Origin: Oceanicaulis sp. HLUCCA04
Lineage (GTDB): Bacteria; Pseudomonadota; Alphaproteobacteria; Caulobacterales; Maricaulaceae
DNA length: 58,275 nucleotides
Direction of reading: 5' to 3'
Assembly: GCA_001314625.1 (NCBI GenBank)
Contig: LJSH01000005.1
Span: 1-58,275, forward strand
The notes beneath the pieces are model-generated. The model made no database searches, was not told where the DNA came from, and saw only the letters and a list, made by a program, of their open reading frames with translations. Both the position numbers and the translations under genes were made by a program. Of the stretch, positions 18,378 through 26,455 are shown one piece after another; the first letter of the stretch is position 1, and the number at the start of each line of letters is the position of its first letter.

Positions 18378-19357
18378 GCAAGGTTGAAACCCGCACTGTC
18401 GCCGATGACGAGGCCGATATCCGGCTGGACCGCTGGTTCAAGCGCCATTTTCCGCACATCACCCACGGGGCGCTGGAAAAGCTGCTTCGCACCGGGCAGG
18501 TGCGCGTCGATGGCGGGCGGGTAAAGGGGAATCAGCGTCTTGAGCCCGGTCAGGAAATCCGCATTCCGCCTCTGCCGGAGCCCGGAGAAACGCCGCCGCC
18601 CAAACTCATCAGCGCCGAGGACAAGGCCTTTGCCCGCTCCATGGTGCTCTACGAAGACGATACGCTGATTGCGCTGAACAAGCCGCCCGGCCTGCCGGTG
18701 CAGGGTGGCTCGAAGGTCGTTCGCCATCTGGACGGCATGCTCGATGCCTTTGGGACGGGCGATAAGCGTCCGCGTCTGGTTCACCGGCTCGACAAGGATA
18801 CGTCCGGCGTCATCATTGTGGCCAAGGGCGCGTCAAATGCGGCCAGGCTTGCCGCCCTGTTCAAGGGCCGTGATCTGGAAAAGACCTATTGGGCGATAGC
18901 GCTGGGCGTGATGATACCGCGTGCGGGCGAGATCACTGGCTATATGAAAAAAAGTGAGGGCAGTCAGGGCGACCGCGAGCTGATGGTGGCGGCCCGCCAT
19001 GGCGAGGAGGGCGCGCAGTTTGCGGTCACGCGCTACGCCACAGCCGACGAGGCGGCGCGGCGGGCCAGCTGGGTGGTCCTGCGCCCCGAAACCGGGCGCA
19101 CCCACCAGCTGCGTGTGCATCTGGCCGCGGCCGGGCATGCCATTCAGGGCGATGGCAAGTACATGTGCGACGTGCCGGCGCTGGGCGGAGTCTCGCAAAA
19201 ACTGCACCTGCATGCGCGCAAGCTGGTCATCCCGCGCGAAGGGCAAAAGCCGCTCGTGCTCGAAGCGCCCATGCCCAAGCATATGGCCGATACGTTCGAA
19301 GCGCTGGGGTTTGATGCCGGGATGAGCATGCGCGCGGTAGAGGCAGAGCTGGCATGA
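18374..19357 (+). CDS. rluC: RluA-family pseudouridine synthase, probably RluC
   Basis: Encodes 327 residues. An N-terminal S4-type RNA-binding region (DIRLDRWFKRHFPHITHGAL) precedes the catalytic domain. The catalytic Asp is in VHRLDKDTSGVIIVA at about residue 139. Downstream motifs LRPETGRTHQLRVHLAAAGH and IQGDGKYM are typical. RluC modifies three sites in 23S rRNA; assignment to RluC over RluD rests on general resemblance. It overlaps crcB and the HAD gene by 4 nt each, so all are probably co-transcribed. Confidence 0.88.
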   Translation: MSKVETRTVADDEADIRLDRWFKRHFPHITHGALEKLLRTGQVRVDGGRVKGNQRLEPGQEIRIPPLPEPGETPPPKLISAEDKAFARSMVLYEDDTLIALNKPPGLPVQGGSKVVRHLDGMLDAFGTGDKRPRLVHRLDKDTSGVIIVAKGASNAARLAALFKGRDLEKTYWAIALGVMIPRAGEITGYMKKSEGSQGDRELMVAARHGEEGAQFAVTRYATADEAARRASWVVLRPETGRTHQLRVHLAAAGHAIQGDGKYMCDVPALGGVSQKLHLHARKLVIPREGQKPLVLEAPMPKHMADTFEALGFDAGMSMRAVEAELA

Positions 19358-20046
19358 GCGGATTGAAGCTGGCGGTATTCGATGTCGACGGCACACTCGT
19401 CGACAGCCGGGAAATCATTCACCGGGCCATGGAACGCGCCTTCACCCGGGCCGGGCTGGGTGAGATGCCGTATGACCGTGTGCGCACCATTGTCGGGCTG
19501 GAACTGTCTGAAGCGATCGCCCGGCTGGCGCCGCCCGATATCGGCGCAGAGCGCCTTGGGCTGCTGTGCAATTACTACAAGCAGGCCTTTGTCGAGCAGC
19601 GCGCTGATCCGGGCTTTGAAGAACCGCTCTATGCCGGTGCGCGTGAAACGCTGGTGCGCCTGAGTGATGAGGGCTGGCTTTTGGGCGTGGCGACGGGCAA
19701 GGCGCGGCGCGGCCTCGATATTGTCTTCGGCCATCACGATCTCCACCGCTATTTCCAGACCCTGCAGACGGTCGATCACGGCGTCGGCAAGCCCAACCCG
19801 CGCATGGTTCTGGATGCCATGGCCGAGACCGGGGCACGGCCAGAGGAGACGGTGGTCATCGGTGACACCAGTTTTGACATGGCGATGGCCCGGTCAGCGC
19901 GCACGCGTGCTCTGGGCGTTAGCTGGGGCTTTCATACTGCAGATGAAATTGCCGGCGGCGGTGCCCATGAAATCCACGACAGCTATGACACGCTCAACAT
20001 CGCATTGAGCCGGTTTGTGCCGGCCAGAGAGGAAGCCGCATCATGA
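19354..20046 (+). CDS. HAD-superfamily hydrolase, phosphoglycolate phosphatase-like
   Basis: Encodes 230 residues. HAD motif I is AVFDVDGTLVDS near residue 8 with the nucleophilic Asp. Motif II is VATGKARRG, the motif III lysine is in GVGKPNPRMVLDAM, and motif IV is VIGDTSFDMAMARSA. An alpha-helical cap lies between motifs I and II. The substrate cannot be read from the sequence; housekeeping phosphatases of this type often clear 2-phosphoglycolate or other damaged metabolites. It is coupled by 4-nt overlaps to rluC and the ATP12 gene. Confidence 0.88.
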   Translation: MSGLKLAVFDVDGTLVDSREIIHRAMERAFTRAGLGEMPYDRVRTIVGLELSEAIARLAPPDIGAERLGLLCNYYKQAFVEQRADPGFEEPLYAGARETLVRLSDEGWLLGVATGKARRGLDIVFGHHDLHRYFQTLQTVDHGVGKPNPRMVLDAMAETGARPEETVVIGDTSFDMAMARSARTRALGVSWGFHTADEIAGGGAHEIHDSYDTLNIALSRFVPAREEAAS

Positions 20047-20783
20047 GCATGTCCAAGGCAAAGGCCGAAAACCGCCCCTTGCCCAAGCGCTTCTATTCAG
20101 AAGCCAGCGCTGTGCAGACCGATGGCGGCTGGGGCATCTTCCTGGACGGCCGCCCGGTGAAAACGCCTGACAGGCATTTGCTGGCGGCTCCGTGCGAGGA
20201 ACTGGCAGTGGAAATGGCCGCCGAGTGGGATGCGCAGGTCAAGCATATCGACCCCTTTACCATGCCGTTGACGCGGCTGGCGCATGTGGTGACTGACCGG
20301 ATCGAGCAGGCGCGCAACGCCGCCGCCGACGAGATATCGCGTTTCGCGGGAACAGACCTGCTATGCCATCGCAGCGATGATTGCGAGCTGGCGGCCCGGC
20401 AGGCCGAAAAATGGGACCCGTTGCTGGACTGGTCACGCAACGCGCTTGATGCGCCCCTGAAGAGTGCCGCGACACTGCTGCCGCTGGAGCAACCCGAAGC
20501 GTCCGTCGAAGCGCTGCGCGCGCGCGCCGAAGCACTCGATAGCTGGCGCCTGACCGCGCTGGCCAGTTCTGTGTCCTTGCTGGGTTCGGCCGTTCTGGGC
20601 TTTGCTCTTCTGGAAGCCGAGATCGACGGTGAAACCGCTTTTGCCCTGTCCCGCCTGGACGAAGACTATCAGGCCGAACGATGGGGCGAGGATAGCGACG
20701 CCGTCGAAGCGGCGGCCAACCGCAAGCGCGATCTGCTGGCGTGCGAGCGTGTCTTCCGCCTGCTGGATGAGGCTGACGTTTAG
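20043..20783 (+). CDS. ATP12-family F1-ATPase assembly chaperone
   Basis: Encodes 246 residues. ATP12 proteins bind the F1 alpha subunit during ATP synthase assembly in mitochondria and alphaproteobacteria. Recognised by KRFYSEASAVQTDGGWGIFL followed by DGRPVKTPDRHLL, by PFTMPLTRLAHVVTDRI, and by the C-terminal RLDEDYQAERWGEDSDAVEA. It overlaps the HAD gene by 4 nt (ATGA). The crcB-rluC-HAD-ATP12 order suggests one operon. Confidence 0.92.
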   Translation: MSMSKAKAENRPLPKRFYSEASAVQTDGGWGIFLDGRPVKTPDRHLLAAPCEELAVEMAAEWDAQVKHIDPFTMPLTRLAHVVTDRIEQARNAAADEISRFAGTDLLCHRSDDCELAARQAEKWDPLLDWSRNALDAPLKSAATLLPLEQPEASVEALRARAEALDSWRLTALASSVSLLGSAVLGFALLEAEIDGETAFALSRLDEDYQAERWGEDSDAVEAAANRKRDLLACERVFRLLDEADV

Positions 20784-20839
20784 ACTTCCTTCATCGCCCG
20801 CGCCCATGCTTGAGGCACTCTTGCATCAGGATGCCGGCC

Positions 20840-21280
20840 ATGAAGCCTTTCCAGCTCTTAATCGCGAGCCTTGCCGTGCTGGCCAGTGCGGCCGGCGCGC
20901 TTGCGCGCCCTTTCGAGGTGCCCGCTGACCATGCGGCGCTGATCCGCCTGCCGGGCGATGCAGCCGCGATTGTCATCGGCAATCCGCATATCGCAGATGC
21001 AACGCTCTATGATGCCCGCACCATCTTCGTGACAGGGCGGGTATATGGCCGCACCAATATGATCGCGCTCGATGATAATGGCCGTGTGCTCTACACCTCC
21101 GACCTCGTTGTCACCCAGTCCGGACGGGGCAGTGTGCAGGTATTCCGCAATACCGAGCGGGCCAGCTATGTCTGCGCGCCCAATTGCGAGGCCGTCCCGG
21201 TGATCGGTGATGCATCCGACTGGTTCTCCGGCGTTTCAGGCCAGCAGGCCGACCGCGTGGCGGCGGGTGGCGGGCGCTAG
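20840..21280 (+). CDS. Secreted stand-alone pilus-assembly N-domain protein (CpaC N-domain paralogue)
   Basis: Encodes 146 residues. The ATG at 20840 is chosen because an AGG lies 9 nt upstream; the frame is open to 20810. A signal peptide ([19 protein letters not shown]) precedes a domain reading IRLPGDAAAIVIGNPHIADA and then GRVYGRTNMIALDDNGRV. This closely parallels the N-terminal part of CpaC at 24280 (HLPVDAADVMVANPDIADA, GVGRTNVFFFDSDG). It therefore resembles the secretin N-terminal domain without the secretin channel. A Cys pair, VCAPNCEA, lies near residue 113. As the first gene of the tad region it probably acts in the periplasm with the secretin; this is inferred. Confidence 0.8.
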   Translation: MKPFQLLIASLAVLASAAGALARPFEVPADHAALIRLPGDAAAIVIGNPHIADATLYDARTIFVTGRVYGRTNMIALDDNGRVLYTSDLVVTQSGRGSVQVFRNTERASYVCAPNCEAVPVIGDASDWFSGVSGQQADRVAAGGGR

Positions 21281-21372
21281 ATTTCACGCTTTTTAAACCA
21301 AGCTTTTTCACTGCGGATTAAGCGCGCTGCGCGATACTGCCCGGCAGACTAGTCTGGCGGGAGAAGCAAGAC

Positions 21373-21918
21373 GTGATCCTGAAAAGCCCGATAAAACGTG
21401 TCGCGTCGCGTATGGCGGCCGACAGGAAGGGTGCGACCGCGGTGGAGTTTGCCATCGTGGCGCTGCCGTTTTTCGCTCTTCTGGGCGCGATCATGGAAAC
21501 CGCTCTGGTGTTCTTCGCCGGCATGATGCTGGAGCATGGGCTCAGCCGCTCGGCCCGTGAGATACGCACCGGCGAACTGCAACTGGCCGGCGGATCATCC
21601 GAAGAGTTCAGGAATGCCGTGTGCAGCCGCACGGCTGGTCTGGTCGACTGTACCCGTTTGCGCATTGATGTGCGCACGCTGGAGAGTTTCGGCGGGGCTG
21701 CGCCGCTTCCCCTTGATGAAGACGGCATGGTCGACATGGAGTCGGTCGGCTTCGTGCCCGGCAATCCCGGTGACATCGTGCTGGTGCGCGCCTTCTATGA
21801 CTGGCCCCTGTTTGTCCCGAACCTGGGTCTGGGCATGTCCAACATGGCCGGCAACAGACGCCTTCTGACCGCGACAATGGCTTTCCGCAACGAACCCTTT
21901 CAGGAGGCCCTGCCATGA
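21373..21918 (+). CDS. tadE: TadE/TadG-like pilus assembly pseudopilin
   Basis: Encodes 181 residues from a GTG at 21373. After a short basic segment comes RKGATAVEFAIVALPFFALL, the TadE signature: a pilin-like hydrophobic helix that begins after a Glu five residues into it and extends to about residue 55. TadE-like pseudopilins are processed by the prepilin peptidase and prime or cap the Flp pilus. The rest is predicted periplasmic and has one Cys pair (VCSRTAGLVDC). The stop overlaps the next gene by 4 nt. Confidence 0.88.
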   Translation: MILKSPIKRVASRMAADRKGATAVEFAIVALPFFALLGAIMETALVFFAGMMLEHGLSRSAREIRTGELQLAGGSSEEFRNAVCSRTAGLVDCTRLRIDVRTLESFGGAAPLPLDEDGMVDMESVGFVPGNPGDIVLVRAFYDWPLFVPNLGLGMSNMAGNRRLLTATMAFRNEPFQEALP

Positions 21919-22697
21919 GCGCGCGCCGGATGATCAAGCGCCTGGGCTCTGACCGGCGCGGTGTTTCCGCGGTGGAGTTTGCGCTGATCGCGCCGCTGCT
22001 GATCACGCTCTATGTGGGCATTGTGCAGGTGACGCTGGGTTTGTCTGCGGACCGCAAGCTGACCGCTGCAGCAAGCACGGTTGCAGACCTTGTGGCGCAG
22101 TCCGACAGCGTTGATGGCGCCGGGCTGGCTGACATACTCGCCGCCGGTGAGGCGGTTCTCCAGCCCTATCCTTCCGATAGCCTGTCCATACGGGTGACCT
22201 CGCTCAGAGCCGACAGCGCGGGCAATGTCAGCCTGGTCTGGAGTCAGGGCAGGGGCATGGCCGCCCGGCGCGCGGGCGAGCTGCCTGACCTGCCAGAAGG
22301 CGTTATTTTGCCTGAGGGCGGCGTGATCGTTGTGGAGTCGGGCTATGCGTATCCCGGCCCGTTTGGGGAAAGCGAAATCGGCGAATTCAATCTCAGCGAA
22401 ACCGTTTACATGCGCCCGCGCCGGGTCGGCTTTGTCGATTCCGACCTCGAAGAAGAGGATGGCGGCGGGCAGGACGGAAACGATAGCGGCACCGCAACGG
22501 GCGATGACGGGGCCGGCAGTGAAGACGAAGGCGGCGGCGATGATGGCGCCGTCAGTGACGATGCTGATGAGGACGGCAGCGACGACGCGGACGAAGACGA
22601 TGGCAGTGATGCTGGCGACGACGATGATGATGACAATGATGACGGTGGCAGGTCGTGCCGGTATTCGGGATTTCTCGCCTTCCTTCTGTGCCGCTAG
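21915..22697 (+). CDS. TadE/TadG-like pseudopilin with long acidic C-terminal tail
   Basis: Encodes 260 residues. The N-terminus has the same signature as its neighbour (RRGVSAVEFALIAPLLITLY), marking a pilin-like helix, followed by a periplasmic domain to about residue 178. From about residue 176 to 250 the protein is almost all Asp, Glu, Gly, Ser and Ala, with runs such as DADEDGSDDADEDDGSDAG and DDDDDDNDD. It ends with a basic patch and a short hydrophobic stretch between two Cys (CRYSGFLAFLLCR). Reading frame is kept throughout, so the tail is real coding sequence. The tail may bind divalent cations; this is inferred. Confidence 0.85.
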   Translation: MSARRMIKRLGSDRRGVSAVEFALIAPLLITLYVGIVQVTLGLSADRKLTAAASTVADLVAQSDSVDGAGLADILAAGEAVLQPYPSDSLSIRVTSLRADSAGNVSLVWSQGRGMAARRAGELPDLPEGVILPEGGVIVVESGYAYPGPFGESEIGEFNLSETVYMRPRRVGFVDSDLEEEDGGGQDGNDSGTATGDDGAGSEDEGGGDDGAVSDDADEDGSDDADEDDGSDAGDDDDDDNDDGGRSCRYSGFLAFLLCR

Positions 22698-22737
22698 CGG
22701 CCAAACTCAGCCCTGACCATTTCCGGGCTATCATCAA

Positions 22738-22773
22738 GGGCAGCTGCCGGTCTGGCGAGACCGACTGCCGGGC
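22738..22773. other. Imperfect palindrome between tadG-like gene and cpaA
   Basis: CGGTCT and AGACCG pair around GGCG, extended on both sides by GGCAGCTGC against GACTGCCGG with mismatches. No T-run follows. It occupies the middle of the 140-nt spacer and may be a REP-like or processing hairpin. Confidence 0.3.
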
Positions 22774-22837
22774 GTCCACCCAAAATTAAGCCTGTGCTGG
22801 AAGACTGGGCCCCGTCGTATCCAAATGCGGGGACACC

Positions 22838-23341
22838 ATGCTGGTTTATTTCTGCGTCAGCGCAGCGCTACTCCTGACCCTTCTGGCAGCTCTTGAAGAC
22901 ATCCGGCGCTTCACGATTTCCAACTGGATACCCGCTGCCATTATCGGGTTGTGGCTGGTTTTCGCGCCGCTATCGGGCATGGGCTGGCAGGGCGCGGGTT
23001 TGAGCCTGCTGACGGGCCTGGCGGTACTGGCGATAATGATCGCGCTGTGGATGCCCGGATGGCTTGGCGGCGGCGATGCCAAGCTGATCGCGGCCCTGTC
23101 GCTGTGGTTTGGCTGGCCATCGGTGCTGACCTTCCTTCTGCTGGCGATGATATGCGGCGGCTTGCTGGCCGCTGCCCTGCTGGGTGCGCGCCGCTTTGCC
23201 CCGGCCTTGCCGCTGTCACCGGCGCGGCTGGCGGCCAGCCCGCTCGCGCATGGCGCGCCTGTGCCTTACGGGGTTGCGATAGCGGGCGGGGCGTTCTGGG
23301 CACTTCCCTATTCGCCTCTGCTGGCCGCTTTCGCCAGCTAG
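22838..23341 (+). CDS. cpaA: Prepilin peptidase CpaA/TadV
   Basis: Encodes 167 residues, the size of stand-alone A24-type prepilin peptidases of tad loci. It is an integral membrane aspartyl protease that cleaves prepilin leaders. The two catalytic Asp motifs are visible: the first in LAALEDIRRFTISNWIPA near residue 21, the second in the GGGDAKLIAALSLWFGW stretch near residue 77 (the GxGD motif). Several hydrophobic helices cover the rest. It follows the TadE/G genes and precedes cpaB. Confidence 0.92.
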   Translation: MLVYFCVSAALLLTLLAALEDIRRFTISNWIPAAIIGLWLVFAPLSGMGWQGAGLSLLTGLAVLAIMIALWMPGWLGGGDAKLIAALSLWFGWPSVLTFLLLAMICGGLLAAALLGARRFAPALPLSPARLAASPLAHGAPVPYGVAIAGGAFWALPYSPLLAAFAS

Positions 23342-23482
23342 AGCGTTAACGTTCCGGTGACATAACTGGCACAATCCCTGCGCGGGACGCATGTCCGGGG
23401 CTGAGTATTAACGCGGCCTTGAGGTTTTCCCGGTGAAATCAGGCATGTCTGCCTTTTCGCGCCGAGGGATCCGCGAGCCATC

Positions 23483-24283
23483 ATGAACGCTACCCGAATA
23501 GCCATACTCGTTGCGGCCGGACTGGCCGCTATCGCCGCGGCCTTCTTCGTGCGCAATGCGATGCAGCCGCGTGTCGTCGAGCGTACGGTAACAGAAGCGC
23601 CCGCGCAGACCCCTTCTGTACGGGTCTTGGCCGCCAGCTCTGATCTGGCAACCGGGCACCGGATCGCACCGGGTGATCTTCGCTGGCAGCCCTGGCCCGA
23701 AGAGGCCGTTTCACCCACCTATATCCGCGAATCAGTTGATGGCGAGGCCATTACCCGTCTGGCCGGCTCGGTTGTGCGTTCTCCGATTGCGCAAGGCGAG
23801 CCGATAAATGAGCGCCGTCTGGTGGCTCCCGGTGATAGCGGCTTCATGGCCGCCGTGATTTCGCCGGGTATGCGCGCCATCGCCGTGCCGACATCGGCGC
23901 GGGCCGGCGCGGGCGGATTCATCCTGCCTAATGACCGGGTTGATCTGATTGTCACCACGCAAGGCGAAGGCAATGCGTTTTCGGCGCGCACCCTGCTGGA
24001 AAATTTGCGTGTTCTGGCGATTGACCAGTCCTTCGCCGAGGACGGGTCGGGCGCCGTTGTGGGGTCCACCGCGACGCTGGAAGTCACGCCGCAGCAGGCC
24101 CAGCTGGCCGCGCAGTCCATTGCCGGTGGCACGCTGACCCTGTCCTTGCGCAGCCTGTCGGATTCTGACGAAGCCGTGTTCGAGGACAGTGCCGCCACCC
24201 AGGGCGGTCAGCGCGTGGTGCGCGTCTTCCGCTACGGACGTGAGGAGCGCGTCGCGCTGAGCACGCGGGGAGGGGGCGAATGA
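23483..24283 (+). CDS. cpaB: Flp pilus assembly protein CpaB/RcpC
   Basis: Encodes 266 residues. It has an N-terminal signal anchor (IAILVAAGLAAIAAAFFV), then a SAF domain (VRVLAASSDLATGHRIAPGD, SVVRSPIAQGEPINERRLV) and the RcpC region (GAGGFILPNDRVDLIVTTQG). CpaB is a periplasmic component that works with the secretin. The stop overlaps the cpaC start (ATGATG), and a 141-nt gap upstream separates it from cpaA. Confidence 0.92.
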   Translation: MNATRIAILVAAGLAAIAAAFFVRNAMQPRVVERTVTEAPAQTPSVRVLAASSDLATGHRIAPGDLRWQPWPEEAVSPTYIRESVDGEAITRLAGSVVRSPIAQGEPINERRLVAPGDSGFMAAVISPGMRAIAVPTSARAGAGGFILPNDRVDLIVTTQGEGNAFSARTLLENLRVLAIDQSFAEDGSGAVVGSTATLEVTPQQAQLAAQSIAGGTLTLSLRSLSDSDEAVFEDSAATQGGQRVVRVFRYGREERVALSTRGGGE

Positions 24284-25767
24284 TGGCCAACGCACGCTAT
24301 CTGGCCGGCCTGGCCGTTCTGGCAGCGCTCGCCCTGTCATGGCCCGGCCCGTCTGCCATGGCGCAAAACACCAGCGTTGAACGCGCCAACGCACTTCAGG
24401 TCACTATCCGTGAGCCCGGCGACGGACCGGTTTCGGAAAGCATGACCCTGCCGCTGGGACAGGCGGCGGTCATTCATCTGCCTGTTGATGCAGCCGATGT
24501 GATGGTGGCCAATCCCGACATTGCCGACGCCGTGGTGCGCACGCCGACGCGCGCTGTCCTGCTAGGACAGGGTGTTGGCCGCACCAATGTCTTCTTCTTT
24601 GATTCTGACGGCGCGCTGATCCTGGACCTCTCCGTGCGCGTTGAGCGCGACATGGACGGGCTTTCCGAAGCGCTGGAGCGCTTCGTGCCGGAAGGGCGCA
24701 TCATTGCTGAATCGATGAACGCCAATATCGTGCTCTCGGGCAGCGTCCCGTCGGCCAGCGCTGCTGATACAGCCCTGCAGGTGGCGCGGCGCTGGGCTGA
24801 AGACCCCGAACAGGTGATCAGCTTTCTGTCCATCGAGGGACGCGACCAGGTCATGTTGCGCGTTCGTATTGTGGAGATGCAGCGCACGCTGGTGCGTCAG
24901 CTCGGCATCAATCTGAGCGCCAATCTGAACACGGCAAGCCCCACGGTAAACCGGATCGATACCGACAACGCGTTCGGGCTGGCCGGACGGGCGCTGGGCG
25001 GATTGATGGCCCAGGCCGACCTCCTGAACGCGCTGGGTCCGGACACCCGTCTGGGTGCAAGCTTTGCGGCGCTGGAACGGGTAGGCCTGGTCCGGACGCT
25101 GGCTGAACCCAATCTCAGCGCCATTTCCGGTGAATCGGCCAACTTTCTGGCGGGCGGCGAGTTCCCTGTGCCGGTCGGGCGTGACCGCGACGGCAATATC
25201 ACCATTGAGTACAAGCCGTTCGGCGTGGGTCTCGGATTTACACCGGTGGTACTGTCCGAGGGCCGTATATCGCTGCGCATCTCGACCGAAGTATCGGAGC
25301 TGTCCAACCAGGGCTCGATTACGCTGGGCGGCAGCACCCAGACAGACGCCGATGGCAATGTCACCGGCGGTGTTCCGGCGCTCACCATTCCTTCACTGAC
25401 GGTGAACCGCGCCGAAACCACGGTCGAACTGCCGTCTGGCGGCAGCCTGGTCATTGCCGGGCTGATCAAGGAAGAGACCCGTCAGGCCATGGACGGGGTT
25501 CCCGGAGTGGAGCGCCTGCCGGTGCTGGGCGCACTGTTCCGCTCGCGCGATTTCGCCAATAGCGAGACCGAGCTGGTCATCATTGTAACCCCGTATCTGG
25601 TTGATCCGTCTGACCCCGATGCTCTGGCGTCACCGGGCGAAGGTTTCGAGCCGGCATCGACGGCGGCCAATCTGTTCCTCGGGCGCGTCAACCGCGTCTA
25701 TGCCGCGCCCGGCGCGCAGGTCGAGGGGCAAGGCTGGACCGGCCCCGTCGGCTTCAGCGTGGAGTAG
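24280..25767 (+). CDS. cpaC: Flp pilus secretin CpaC/RcpA
   Basis: Encodes 495 residues; the start may be the ATG at 24280 or at 24283. It forms the outer-membrane channel of the tad pilus. A signal peptide ends near SAMAQN. The pilus-assembly N-domain follows (SMTLPLGQAAVIHLPVDAAD), then a BON-like region (SGSVPSASAADTALQVARRW). The secretin domain has LRVRIVEMQRTLVRQLGINL, ANFLAGGEFPVPVG and the conserved end TVELPSGGSLVIAGLIKEET with LVIIVTPYLVDP. It is coupled to cpaB by a 4-nt overlap. Confidence 0.95.
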   Translation: MMANARYLAGLAVLAALALSWPGPSAMAQNTSVERANALQVTIREPGDGPVSESMTLPLGQAAVIHLPVDAADVMVANPDIADAVVRTPTRAVLLGQGVGRTNVFFFDSDGALILDLSVRVERDMDGLSEALERFVPEGRIIAESMNANIVLSGSVPSASAADTALQVARRWAEDPEQVISFLSIEGRDQVMLRVRIVEMQRTLVRQLGINLSANLNTASPTVNRIDTDNAFGLAGRALGGLMAQADLLNALGPDTRLGASFAALERVGLVRTLAEPNLSAISGESANFLAGGEFPVPVGRDRDGNITIEYKPFGVGLGFTPVVLSEGRISLRISTEVSELSNQGSITLGGSTQTDADGNVTGGVPALTIPSLTVNRAETTVELPSGGSLVIAGLIKEETRQAMDGVPGVERLPVLGALFRSRDFANSETELVIIVTPYLVDPSDPDALASPGEGFEPASTAANLFLGRVNRVYAAPGAQVEGQGWTGPVGFSVE

Positions 25768-25771
25768 AGCC

Positions 25772-26425
25772 ATGAATCTGAAAGCCTTGTGTCTTTGCCT
25801 GCCAGTCCTTGTGGCGCTGACCGCCTGCGCGGGCGCCCCGACGCCCATGCCGCGGGCAGGCGCGGTTGGCGAAACGGTGCGCATCGAGATGCCCGTGGAT
25901 CCGCGCGATAACGGATTGAACTGGAGCCAGCTGGAGCTGATTGAAGCGCTGGCCAGCGAGTACAAGGCGCGTGGTCACGGGCCGTTTGTCATTTCCTACC
26001 CGCAAAATGCCGGTAATGCCGATGCCGCGCTCGGTGCCATCGCTGACGTGCGCAGCGAGCTTCACGGACACGGGCTCGACTGGCGCCAGATTGGCGGCGG
26101 CGCGTATGAGGCGGGCGGATATGTTGAGGCCCCGATCATCTTCTCCTTTACCCGCTACCGCGCTGTGGCTCCGGCGTGTGAAAACCGCTGGGACGATGTG
26201 CGCAATGCCCGTCCGGGCGGCCGCTGGGGCGGGTTTGGCTGCGCCACCGAGCAAAATATTGCCGCCATGGTTGCCGACCCGCGCGATTTGCGCACGCCGC
26301 GTACCTTTGAAGATGCAGATGCGGCCCGCCGGCAGACGGTCTTTGATCGCTGGCGCCAGGGTGAATCCACCACGAGCGAACGCAGTGCCAGCGAAAGCGG
26401 CGCCGTCAGCCGCGCCGTTGAATAG
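25772..26425 (+). CDS. cpaD: Pilus assembly lipoprotein CpaD
   Basis: Encodes 217 residues. The ATG at 25772 opens a lipoprotein signal (LCLCLPVLVALTACAG) with lipobox LTAC, so the mature protein should be lipidated at about Cys18. The body contains GPFVISYPQNAGNADAALGA and the CpaD feature NRWDD..GGRWGGFGCATEQN followed by MVADPRDLRTPR. CpaD is thought to help the secretin in the outer membrane. It starts 4 nt after cpaC. Confidence 0.9.
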   Translation: MNLKALCLCLPVLVALTACAGAPTPMPRAGAVGETVRIEMPVDPRDNGLNWSQLELIEALASEYKARGHGPFVISYPQNAGNADAALGAIADVRSELHGHGLDWRQIGGGAYEAGGYVEAPIIFSFTRYRAVAPACENRWDDVRNARPGGRWGGFGCATEQNIAAMVADPRDLRTPRTFEDADAARRQTVFDRWRQGESTTSERSASESGAVSRAVE

Positions 26426-26455
26426 TCATAGCGCCCAACTGGAACCAGACACACG

